Assembly (NCBI GenBank): GCA_028583405.1
Contig: CM053248.1
Span: 27,178,769 to 27,242,768 of the forward strand
DNA length: 64,000 nucleotides
Origin: Pogonophryne albipinna
Taxonomy: Eukaryota > Chordata > Actinopteri > Perciformes > Artedidraconidae
Direction: 5' to 3'
Shown: in pieces, positions 10,005 to 22,708 of the stretch
How the letters are laid out: every line of letters begins with the position of its first letter
Numbering within the stretch: position 1 is the stretch's first letter
Program-made: the position numbers and the translations under genes
Notes under the pieces: generated by a model
The model's database searches: none
What the model was told of the DNA's origin: nothing
The model's input: the letters and a program-made list of their open reading frames with translations, nothing else

Positions 10005-10621
10005 CAGGGTGCACCGATACCGGCGCTGTTGTTATTAGAATCTGGTGCTAGCTGCTCTAACGGATATAAGAAGAAGATGTTTCTACAATAATGTGGAGGG
10101 AGAGTCCTCTCCAGTCAGACTGAGAGGCTGATAACTACAGCTCAGTGAGGACTTAGATAGTTCACTTTAGTCTAAGTTCAAACAGTTTGGTCACAATTTA
10201 TGTAAACACATATTTCAAAGGCACTCCTTATTATTGGGATAAACAGGTTTAATTCATTCCAATGTATACTATATGACAGTAACCAAAAATATCCTTTAAA
10301 ACTGGAGAGATAAAAAAAATGCATGAATAAATAAATGTTCATCAGCTACCATGTCTGACAGAGAGGAAGACAGTGAGGAGAACAGCCAGGAGGGTAGTGA
10401 TGACAGCTTTTAGGATTACTGGTCGTGCTAATGTTGTTTTGTGTTCACCTCTGCATGTGTGTTGTGTTCACCTTTGTGTGTGTGTTATGTGCCGTGTGTC
10501 TAGCAAATAAAGTCAAGACCCCCTCAAAAGTTACGGTTTATTTCATTTTAAGGATGAGCACCAAGCAACATCTCCAGGTGCTCCTTTGAGAACCAGGGCA
10601 AAAAAGTTATGTGCACCCCTG
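10005..10621. mobile_element. Non-autonomous hAT element
   Basis: Starts CAGGGTGCAC and ends GTGCACCCCTG, so the terminal repeat is CAGGGGTGCAC with one G lost on the left. The flanking octamers CTTATCAC (9997-10004) and ATTATAAC (10622-10629) agree at 6 of 8 positions, plausible as a worn 8-bp hAT target duplication. Inside is the module 'tctggtgctagct..ctaacggatataag' also present at 25530-25580 and 26650-26690. A short remnant around 10350-10410 could encode an acidic peptide beginning MSDREEDSEENSQ but soon stops. Confidence 0.7.
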
Positions 10622-10920
10622 ATTATAACGTTGCTCCTCTACATTAAGATTGATGTGCACTGCCCCCTGTTGGCTTAAATAAATACTTGCACAGGTCAAT
10701 AAATGCCTTGATCACAGGTGATTTATTACAATGGTATTTTTAAGTACATTTAGTGGTGACTTTGTCCTAGTGTTTTTATTGAACAGAATGATAGTGTGCA
10801 CACCACTGTTGGATACAGAAAACAAACACTGAACCTCATTGTTTCTGCTTGAGTTTTTCTTTTGTTGTTTTACAGTCAGTAATGTTGTTTAACCAAATCA
10901 CCTATTTTCTCTGCTTGGGG
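10622..10920. other. Unremarkable non-coding sequence
   Basis: No open frame, repeat or RNA gene that I can support. It separates the hAT element from the second stretch of AT-rich tandem repeat. Confidence 0.5.
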
Positions 10921-11570
10921 AATTTAAGGATACTATTGACAGACTATGAATTCTTTAAAGCTATTTTCCAGCGAATATACAGTGACTTTATCATTTTTTC
11001 CACTATACTAAAACTTTCTTCATGATATTTCGGCCAACTACTGTATAAGGAAGGACTTTGTTACAATGTTTTTGACAGTTACATTAGTTTTCATATTTCC
11101 CAATATATTTTTTACATACTATGACTTTTTTGCGAAATGCTAGACTTGTATTTACATTTCAGAATTATTTTACTGCGACGTTTCTTTCCTAATAATTTAT
11201 TTGGATATACAAACTATACTATGAGTTTTAAAATATATTTTCATCATACAATATTATAACTTTTTTTACTTTGTCGTTTCTTTTCTCTGACACTTTGTTT
11301 TTTATATATATAACATACTATATTATGTTGTTTTTTTCTGCTACTTTAAAATACATACCACACTAGGACGACTCTCTATTGTCGATGTCCGATACTATGT
11401 TGTTTTATGTTGCTTTCGACATACTTTACACGGACGATTTTTATCTGATATTTTCAACACACTGTAGCTTTTTCCTATATTTACGACATACTATATTATG
11501 TTCCGTATTTACTGTATTATATTAGTATGACTGTTTATGTAATGCATGCCACACTATAACTATATAATTT
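10920..11570. repeat. AT-rich degenerate tandem repeat, second block
   Basis: Same loose motif as at 1700-2275, for example 'catactatgacttttt' near 11115, 'aacatactatattatg' near 11310 and 'gacatactatattatg' near 11485. It flanks the transposon cluster on the ptpre side. Confidence 0.5.
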
Positions 11571-13309
11571 GACATCCTGTATGATCTTTTTTTTCAAATG
11601 CATCTGAAGAAAACTGTGACTGACCCCGAAAGCATTTTTAGATGAATTTAATATTGCAACTTGCATTTGAAAGACATTGAGAATCCAAAAATGGATATAG
11701 ACCACCCACAGAGACAAAGGCAAAGAGCTGTGGTCTAAACAGACCCTCCTCCATACTCTTAACAGGAAGTGAGAGACAGAAAATAAACCGTGGTTTAATA
11801 GACTATGGGTTATTTTGTCAAGTCTCTTCTTTAACTTCACCGCACATCTCCCACAGACATATAGCACACAAGAAAATGAGCAATGACTTGACAGTCCCTT
11901 GCTGCTCAGCCATTTTGATGTTAGCACTTTTTCATGTAGTATCTACAAACAGCATTAACAAGGCTCCACAGTTTTTTAAGGATTCGAGCAGAGCTGGGTG
12001 AAATTATTCCAAATGTTGTGTTAATGTTTGAGTACCAGATGAATCGGGAGCAGTGTCATATTCAGATGCTTCCCTATAAATAAAACAACCACTAGATGCT
12101 TTTCTATGAAAAACTCTGCTTCCTCATTTTAACCCATGCGAAAAAACAAGGTATTCCAAAAAGTGACTGTACAATGATAGTACTTTTTTTTTCTCTGGCA
12201 TAAAGCAGGCACTGAAGCACCACGTGTGGTTTTACCATAACATGTCTTATCTAATGTAGCACTTTATATACTTGACTATGCGTTTACAGTGCATCTGAAA
12301 CAGGTTGTCAATAAATCGTTCTAACTCTACTGCATTTATAGCCCACACTTACCTTTCCCTAAGATCACCTTTCATTGCTTGGCCTTCACTCTATAGTTGT
12401 TCTACTTTTCCATGTCTTACAAAAAGTACATATGCCACTGATTTGTGAAAAATCTATTATATAAAGCAATACACAAACTCTTGGAAATTGCAGGTTCTTG
12501 GCAAAAGGCTTAGTTATATGTGCTTTTGAATGTGCAGTCATTTTAGCAAAACTGTTTTTGCTGTCTACAGAGAAAAGGCAGACTGTTACATCCATGTTAA
12601 ATGCAGTTGCATACCACTATTTTGAGGTACAAAACCAGTTAAATGTTATTGTATGACTGTGAGAGAAACTTCTTCCTGAATCTATCCGTAGGAATTCAAC
12701 TCCAGTATTGTCACCTCCACCTCTGTTGCATAAATTCATGTTTTCTGCAATATGGCTGTGGTGATTCATTCTTTTTCTGAAAATATTTCCATTGGAAAGA
12801 GTATCGCATTCGTGATGGGCATATAGTTTCAGTATCGCCTCCAATCTCAGATAGAAGTCATCAATAAATGAAATTATGTACGGTATGTTTACATAAAAAC
12901 AAAAAAATATCTTAACATTCCCGTCATGTTCTCCAAACTCAAGAATGGAATGTCATCGTCAATACATAAATACATTTACAATAAGTACAACTTTTAAAAA
13001 TATTACATGGTCAAAGTAACACTTAGATAAACATTTCAAGTACAGTATTATACAACAGAACTGAAATAAGAGACCAACACTTCATGACAAATTAATTATC
13101 ATACATGATGTGAAATATACATTAATAATCTAACTTTTTTCATTTACAATTTTCGTCAACTGACATACATTATATTACAGCGAGGATGGAGTTAATGGAA
13201 GGACAAGTGCATAGCAAAATAGATCATTTGACTGAGTTAAAGAAACCCATAAAACTGACAAACCAGCTTTAGAAAACAACATTAAAAACCATGTTTAAGG
13301 CAAATCTCG
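11571..13309 (-). other. Region downstream of the ptpre stop codon (3' UTR and intergenic)
   Basis: The ptpre stop is at 13310-13312 on the minus strand, so the 3' untranslated region lies leftward. I found no minus-strand AATAAA between 12000 and 13309. ATTAAA occurs on the minus strand near 11792 and 11647. The 3' end therefore cannot be placed. The minus-strand open frames here (such as 11535-11927) lack recognisable motifs. Confidence 0.5.
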
Positions 13310-13384
13310 TCATTTAAAATTGGCATAGTCTGAGAAAATGTCGACAAAGTCTTGTACCACCCTGTAGCAGAAGTCATATTGTTC
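13310..13384 (-). CDS. ptpre: ptpre coding exon 19 (C-terminus)
   Basis: Residues 659-682 and stop. Encodes [13 protein letters not shown] and the terminal SDYANFK; the YANF motif is the conserved C-terminal tyrosine site. The acceptor reads ttccatag before GAACAATATG. It starts in phase 0. Confidence 0.95.
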   Translation of the reverse strand, partial: EQYDFCYRVVQDFVDIFSDYANFK

Positions 13385-16300
13385 CTATGGAATAAAGAGA
13401 AAAATGGTGTATTAGGAGTCTGTCAAATTGATTTTCAGTCAAGCTAAACATCAACATGAGGTGAGGAATATTCTATGCACTACATTTAGGATCCAGTTGA
13501 TGTAAATACTCACCACGGTTTGGACCATATGAGGCCTCTGCATGCGTAAACTCTTCACAGTTTGGAACACGTCCAGCAGGCCCTCTGCTTTGACTCGCTC
13601 CAGGATATTGCTCAGTGCAATGAACGTACCTGTTCGCCCTGCACCAGCACTGCAGCACACACAAAAACTCAACTCAATTCATGCATAAACAGGTGCTTGA
13701 AAATACATCATCTGACTGTTTTAAAGGTCCCGTATTATACTGTTTTTCATCAATATATTATAGGTCTCAGATATATACAAAACATGTCTCTGAAGTGTTT
13801 GACTCCAAATACCAAATTTGGGGGGGTGTAACCTTGGTTCAGATCAAATCAGGTTTTATTTATATAGCACATTTTAAAAACGATTTTTGGTCGAGCCAAA
13901 GTGCTGTACATGCAAATAATAAATAACACATTACTACAGTCGCAAACAGAAGACAATAAATTACAACAGCAAATATAAAAATCAAACACAGGGAAAAGTC
14001 ATGAGTCGTGCTCCGCTCTGACTAGAAGGCCAGGGAGAAGAAGTGAGTTTTTAGTGTTGATTTAAAAATGGTTTAAAAACATTGGTTGGTTATTGGCTAA
14101 TGGTTACACAACCCAAAAAAACATTATGACATCAAAATCTGATCAGCTCATTTTCAGACAGGTTTTTGTATAAATGGATCAGGACAAAAAGAGAGCCAAT
14201 CTTTTTTCCTGAAACTTTCAGAATCTCTTAACGCAGAGGGGACACATGTTGATGTATAAAAAAACATGAAAAAAGTGGATTTTCCACAATAGGTGCCCTT
14301 TAAGTAGCTACCTGCAGTGTACGACGATGGGATGGTTGCCAGATTGCTGCTGCTGTCTCTGCACCGAGGCGATGATGTCGATCATGCCTTTCCCTTCGGC
14401 CGGGATGCCGACCTCTGGCCAGCCGTGGAAGTGGAAGTGCCTGATTACCCTGGTCTGCTTCTCCTATGAGAGGAAATGGACGGAAGAGAGATCATAATAC
14501 CGTTTTAAATATGATTCATCAGTAGTATATGAAAGCATAATGGCAGGTGCAATGTCGGTGGAGGTTAAGTGTGCAGTAGATTAGTGCCGGGCTGATGGGT
14601 GCTGCACTGGGAGGCAGCAGTGTACTACTGAGCCTCTGAGAGGGGATGTGGGTCGAATGTAATGAAATATGAGAGGAATCTCCCACTCAATAATCCTAAA
14701 CACATCCTGCCCACCACATTTCCTCTGGCAGCCACAAGAGTTTCATAGACTCACTTTGCTTGTTGCTTATAAGACGATTATGTTAGATCCTGTGTACGTA
14801 AACTTTATACTTTATACAACGCTTAAAGGCTAAAAGAGATAACATTATCAAATCACAACAATGCAAAGATTAGAAAGATAAAATCCCATTAATCATCTCA
14901 TTATTCTCTGTGACTGTTTTGAGAGGATCATTATCAGCAGGTAAATGCTAATAGAAACATCTACAAATAAAATGTTAATAATATATCACTTAAAGAAATA
15001 CTGTTCCCTTTTTATTATACCTTTTGTAATTTCCTTTTAGAAGTTGAAGTTCTGCATTTAAAATGGTAAGTAATGCATTATTTTTAAATTGGGGTACTGA
15101 CACTTTTTCTTGAGTAAATGATGAATCATTCTTTCACCCCTGGAAGTCATTATAAATAATTTAATAGGAGAAAAATCATAAATGTAAAGTGGAATTTGGG
15201 ATACAATCTTACTCGCTCATCGTTTATGTGTAGTTACAATTTCTCATGATGAAGATGGTTTTGCATTCCTTGAAAAAGAAGGAAGGCTCAATGGGTTAGC
15301 ATGAATAAATACAGAAGATGGTCTTTTATCCTGACAGGCAAATGTGTAATGAGCTGTTAACTGCCTCTTTAACAGTAGTGTGATAGTGTGAGTTTAACTT
15401 TAATTTGCTTACCGGCACAAAGGTGAGTACCAAGTCTCGTAGACTGAAGGTGTCACACAAAGTGTCTCCCTTCAACTCTACTTTGTAATCTCCGTAGGTG
15501 ATAGAGTCCTCTGCTGGCCAGTAATGGCAACATTTGTCCTGTAACGACAGACAAACAGATACAAGTGTTGATTTACTGTAAGCAAAACGTTTGATTTAAT
15601 ACATGGAATGTAAATATTTTGAAGTAGTTTTGGCTAAAAGTTTGAAAGACTGCACAAACATGAACTGAGATAAAGTACAGCTGTGTGAAAGAAGCAGGGA
15701 ACAGGAACATGCTTTATGCTGCACTGCTGCTGTAGTCTGTGCTGAAGCCATTAATCACTGCTCACCTGCTCCCTCTCCTGGAGCTCTGTCAGCATTACAA
15801 TGGAGTGACATTTCCATTCCCACACCATTCTCCAGAAATCCTCCACTGTGTGTGTCAGAGGGCCCTGGGTGGCGATGAAGTAGTCCTTCTGTCTGTAGCC
15901 CTGAGTCAAAGCAAAACACATGCTCCTTCAGCTTCTAGAAATGCTTTTAATAGCAAAACTATCCCATTTATAAATGCAAGAAGGAAGGCATTAGGTAAAA
16001 AAGAGGGCTTACATCTATAAAAGACGCGTTGACGTAATCTGTGAACTCCTGACCTCTTCTCATGGAGAGAATGACTCTGTTGAAGTCATCTGAAATGGAA
16101 GTGAATCAGGGAAGCCTTTAAAGACATTTAGAATAAAGCGACCTATAAACATCATCACAAAGTATCAAGTTCACAAAGTGGCCGAGTGGCTCTCTGAGGA
16201 AATTGAATTCCACGACACACACGATTGAAAAAACATGTTAAGATTCCAAATATAGTGACAGACAATAACATCTGGAGGTCAAAAGTTGAAACGTGGAACA

Positions 16301-19300
16301 GACATCCAATCTGTTCTCTTCTATGGTTTTGTTATTTACTTACATGGAATAATTTGCAGAACTCTGTTCTTCTTCATGTTGGCAGGGAGGTTCCCTGTTC
16401 TCATGTTCTCCTTCATTATTCTCATGTTGGTCAGTTTCTGGGCACAAATGAAGCAAACGGAGTGTTACAAATCGTCAAATGTTCACTATCCTGATGCTCA
16501 CAAATGACCATAGCAAAATACAATTCTTAATTTGATCAAGTTTAGAGTATAAGACTTTCGAAGTACAATACATACATTTGATTCTGGCATCTTTTCTCAG
16601 TTTTTTCACAAGGCATGTTTGCAATTGTATACAGTACGTGCAAAAGGCAACACTAGGCTTTGTGTATATGTACTGTAGGTAAAGATACACTTTAATATGC
16701 ACACGCAGCTGAAACGGTTCTGGGGGAGTTATTATGCCCCAAAGCTATGGAAGAAAACACCTATAGACATCAGGGAAGCCTGCTTGGTCTTTACAAAAAT
16801 AGAAGCTCAAAACATAATTGTACAATTTAGCTTGTTTTAGGAAGCTAACTCCTGCTCTCAATGCATTTTAACCTGTCTCCTGATTTTGTGTTCTATTTGC
16901 ACTATCCTCCTTTTAATGCACAATTTTATCGTTGTACCTTTAATCTAAATGTATTTTGTATATGTCTATTCTATGCTATTTGAAGTTTGTTTTTAAGTCT
17001 TTTACTGGTAACTGTATTCTGTGATATCAATTTTCTGTGAGTATTTAAAGAGATGTCTACTGTGAAGCACTTTAAACTGCAATTCTTGTATTAAAGGTGT
17101 TATTATAATCATATTATAGAATGAACATACATGAATTGTTTTAGTTTTTGTTATTAAGTGCCAAGAAACTATAAAGGAGATGGAAAGTAGTGAAAGGCCG
17201 AGGCTGGAAATAATCCTGTCTTATTTGATGATTATAGAGACAGAGTTTGTTTTCTGTGCAGGTCTTTTTTGGTAAAAATATATTTGAATAAAAAATGTAG
17301 TGTTTTATTCTGGATAGTGAATTCAATCATTTCTATAGTATGGATTTGTATACTATGATTCAGAAGCCATTTTAAATAAAGAACTCCTGGTATTGAAGCT
17401 ATTTCTGATTCTGTTGTGATTATATTTGATTTAATGTGATCTTTAACAAACCAAACAGTAAATACATCTGTTTACCTTAAACTCTTCCTCTAGGCCGACC
17501 CGGTCACCGGTTGTGAATGTGTTGTGCAGTTTGTGCAGATGTCCTTCCAGAGACGACACGTCCAGCTCCGTGTCTCCGTAGAGGTAGTATTCAAGCAGGG
17601 CCTGGTAGATGAAGGAGTACTGCATCTGGAGAGAGAACACACAAACAGATCAACACAAACACTATGCAGAGGCACATTTCACAGATGAGAATGTACTGTC
17701 AAGTATGAGTTCAATGTCATGTGGTAAAAAAAGGGGAACTTGTTTCCAACTCACATCTGTCTGAACAAGCTGTGATCGCTGCTCTCGTATCTTAGCAACA
17801 AACCCAAACGCATCAACTTTCTGCCCTGCGTGCATCATGTCGATCATGGCGTCTATTACGATGAAGGTTCCTGTCCTCCCAACACCAGCGCTGCAGAGAA
17901 ACAAAACAACATCTGTTAGTCGACAACAGCAGGTAGACAAAGGGACATCAGTGCTCGTAAACATGTATTGTTATGGTCACTCAATGTTTAATTGTCTCCA
18001 TAGAAACACATTGAATGATTAAAACAATTTCAGAGGAATGTAGCAAAAGCATGAATCTAGTAAACAACACTTAACAATGATGTATTATCTCAGCGTTCTG
18101 GTACCTGCAGTGGACCACAATAGGCCCAGAGAAGGGTGGATTGACCACCTTGACCTTTTTGAGGAACTTCAGCATGCCGATCGGGGAGAAAGGAACTCCA
18201 AAGTCGGGCCAGCTGGTGAAGTGGAGCTGGGTGACGAGCCTGGGAGTCTTAGCAGCATCGCTGGCCTGCTGCACAGAGACACAGACGCAGACAGACACAG
18301 TTTACAACACCTGCCCTGAGGGTGGCAGTGGAAGACTCACTATGAAAAAGGAACTGAGCTTCACACTTTTTAACGAACTTCACCCATGTTCCTGTCAATT
18401 TCCTATAAAGCACAGTTATTTCATGTCACCGCATGACACTTACATATTGAATACAGAACTTGCGGATGGTGTAGTCCACAAGAACAGTGAAGTCTTCCAC
18501 TGCCACCCTCACACTCCCATAGGTCCAACAGCCCTGATCTGGCCAGTACTGGTAACACTTGTCCTGTAGAGAGAGACAGTCATGACTTAACATGTATTCA
18601 AGGAGTTTCTTTGCAAGCAAAACAATGGCATTCATAAAGCTGAGCTACACTAAAGGCTCTCGTGATTCAATTCCACAGCCAGTCAGTCTAGATCAGTATA
18701 AGTGAGAGGGGAGAAACCACTCAATATAAGACAATGCTGGCTGATTATGATAGTGCTGTATACTGTAGGACCTCATTACACATTATGTAGTCATGGATTT
18801 TAAAGTGTCCACGTGCTGATTTAAATCTTCACCAATTCTCCTCCTATTGATCTTTCTATCCTCTCTCCTTGTTCAGTGAGGGAGTTCTGGTTCACTATAA
18901 AGACTGAGCAATTAAAGCAGAAGACAGAGGGGAGATTACAGGTGTGAAATTAATCATTTTTAATTAAATCCACGGTCTCACCTTTGACCATTACTAATGA
19001 AATCAATTTAGATTTTCAAATCATCTTGATGCTTCATTAATCCATACAGACAACTCTGATTTTTCGCTTGTCCCCTTCACAGGCTCGAACAATAACAAAC
19101 ACTGGAGCTCGTAGGACAACAGGAGAGCAGAGACACATTCAGAAAAAAACAACGCCAAATTACTTACCTCTTTCCTTTCTTTAAGATTTGTCAGCATAAC
19201 AACAGTCGCTACCTTCTGCTCCCATATCATCCTCCAGAAATCTGCTACCGTGTCTTCTTTTGGACCTGTAAGACAATATGATGGTAATATTACAAGATTT

Positions 19301-22300
19301 ATTTAGACTTTGAAATAATTATAAAGATCTACATAAGTATGCATCATGTAAAGTATAAGCTCGCTATATCTTACCTTGTGCTGCAATGAATTTTTTCTTT
19401 TCCGTGTAACCCTGTTGGAGACAAAATGAATAAAAAAATGTAGGAATATGGACCAGAAAAGCTACTAATGAACCTTGAGGGGACACTGTCTCTTCAAATG
19501 CGGTTTCTATGGTAAAAGTCTAATTACTTTTAATCTCAATTTGCAAGCCAACATTAAGTTAAAGTATGACTGGGCAAACTGATTGTTGGATATGATCCAA
19601 AGTTCAGAATAAATATGAAAGTGGACCTTGCCGTGACCAACCAACCATTAATTCATAGGAAATTAGGAGGACAAATTGTTAATATGCCACAGTTATTGTT
19701 GCCATTTTGGCAAGTGAAGTTGTTTAACAGAAAAACTAAAAAACAAAACTCACATCAATGTAAGAAGCGTTCACATAGTCCGAACAGGGATTTCCATCTA
19801 GCTGAGTCAACACCACTCTGGAATGATCATCTGTTTAGAGGGTAACAGCAGAACAACAATACTGAGTATGTAACTGAACTGATTAAACACTCTATCAGTG
19901 CACATACTGTAGCATAAAGAGCATTAAACACAATCATCACATCCTTGCTACGAGTTAGACAAGAAGTTAGACGTCAATATGAAGCTACTTCCTCCATAAA
20001 GACTATAAATATATGGGGAAAGGAGTCTCCCCTGGTTGCTTGGCATGTGCTTAAGCCAAACAAAGTGTGGCACATAAACTCCTTTGAAACAGCCAACTGA
20101 CATCAGGCTACTGTAAAGATTAACAATTAAGATATAACATACTTATTTGTGAAATTTCGAAGTGCTGGTGTTTTCTTTTAGCTTTTGACAGAGCCAATCT
20201 AGACATTTTGTCAGTTTTTCAATTATTTTTTCATATTTAAAAGGGCAGTTAAGCCCGGAAATGAAAAATGCGTATTTATCAATCTAGATTTCTTTGGTGT
20301 GAACTGAACAGGTTAATGGGAAACATATGAATGTTTTGGTGTACATTGACTCTATAAGGATCAGAATGTTGCAGTTTGTTGCAATGAATGCATAATGAGA
20401 GAAAGATAAGTGATAGGAAGTGCAACTGTAAAAAAGGAAGAATGTTGGTGAAACAATCAGGACCGAGGTTTTTCATAGTGAATAACAGATGAGCTGATGG
20501 GGAGGATCTGCTCTATCTGAACTGTGAGAAGAAACAAAGACTCAAAGACACGTGCACACAGGCAGGAAACTGTGAGCTCTGGGTGTGAGTCGAGTGAAGT
20601 TCTGCAGAACAGAAAGTGAACTCACAAGGAAGGATGTTGGGGTATCTGTTCTTCTCCTTGTTTTCGTCCTTGTTCGCCTCCTCATACGTCCCTTGGGCAT
20701 TCCCCCCAGGCAAGGACTGCATAAGAAAATCACAGTTAGATTCTCCACAACCTCCCATTATGACATTTAACTACTCACGGCCCGGTGCATTGTGTTCTGC
20801 TGTACGTAAAGCTTTGTTCAGCCTCGATGTAGGCACTTCCTCTGCTACCTACAGTAAACATTCCCCTATTAAATGCAGAGAACTTCAACTTCCTCTGTCT
20901 GTACTGACACACTGTCTGGATAAGAGCGTACTTTAAATGTGTTACATGAACCATGAGTCATACTGTAAGCTTTACTTGACTCATAGTCATTGCCATAAAT
21001 AACCAAATGGGGTATTTCTTTTATGCGTGTGCGGGTATATGTGTACAGTATTTGTCATGGACACTGTGACACATGTAACTCCAGTAGTTTTCCTGAATAC
21101 AAATTAAACGCATGTCTGCATTTTTTGCCTCCTCATGAACAATCATCGCAATTGTGGGAAACCCGCCAACTCTGTCTTTTCACATTATTTTGTGACCGTC
21201 AGGAGGAGAAAGGAGGATGCTTACATTGTACTCCTCCCTGAAGAGCTTCCCATCGTCGGCGGAGCGGACCCTGTTCTCGTCCTCCAGGTGCTCCACTGGG
21301 ATGGGGAAGTAGGTCTTAGAGGCTGAGGGGGATCTGGGCAGAAGGACCACCGTCTGTTGCTCTGTGGGGAGAAAAGTATGTGGGTTAATGATCTCTGCTG
21401 GACTCAGATTTGAAGAATAATTTGTTGAAATATTTTTTTTTTTTAAGAAAATAATGTTATTTTAATTTTTTATTAAAAGATCTATAACAGGATTTGGGTT
21501 AAATTAGACCAATGGTTCACAACTAAATGTACCCATGAAGCACTGTCAGCTGAAAACATCACCACTGATTGATATATAACACTACTGATTATTTGATTGT
21601 TAAGAATGTCTGCATTCAGCGGTCAGTGTTTAGCTTGTTTTAATTTTTACTTCCATAATTTTGAGTGGCAGAATTATATTTGAACCATTAATTTAAAAAA
21701 AATAGCTAAAAAGTTAAACAATTCATTCATTACTTTGAAATAAATGTTTTAAATTGTCTTTCAAAAAAACGGTTTGAATTCTTTTTTTCTTCTTCAGATT
21801 ATGCTATTGTAATATAATTAAATGTTGCATCTTTATTCTCATTTGAATTGAAAAATATATAACAAATTTAATATTTGCAAGGATCTTTACCAAAAAGAGA
21901 TTGTTTCTCATGTCTGTAGAATATAATTTGTAGGCCGGAACACAATATTTAATTAAAAATAATATTATGACACAAATTTGCTCTACAACTGATTTCAAAT
22001 TGTATGACATGTTTGCATGTGTGCCAACAAATTGATCATTTTAAAAGAGGAGTGTGAGTATTCGAAGATCACCAAAAACATCAACAGTTGTTAGAGAATC
22101 AAAGCACCCCAGGGAGAAGCCACTTGTTTCTGAATAAAACCTCTCCAAAGAACCCGACTAAGCATTCAGTTAGCACTCATAATTTAGAAAATAGATGTTG
22201 AAAAAAGTACTGCGAGAGTGTTAGTAACACGAGGCCTCTGATACCGCCACCCTGTATACCTGACCTGGTGGCACAGTGGTGTATAACGACTCAGAACTGT

Positions 22301-22650
22301 ATCCAAACTCTAAAACACAACACATGTCACATCAGTCATAAAGGCAAAACACAAACAATACCGTCATTTAACATCATGTTTCCTTAAACATCAGAACCAC
22401 CTTACAACAGAAATTGTAAACATTTTCATCTACTTCCTGACATTATTCAAATGTTGACTTCATGTAATTGTTAGTCTATATATCTATGTCTGTCTGAACA
22501 TATTCTGTCGTGCTTCCCCAGCACGGAAAACTCATAAAGTGAACATTAAATATAACGTCACTCTCATGACCATGTGTCATGTTTGCAATCATAGTAATAA
22601 GCAGCTTGGCTAATACCTTGACATGTACTCAGTGTTTGTAACAGCTACTT

Positions 22651-22708
<58 letters not shown>

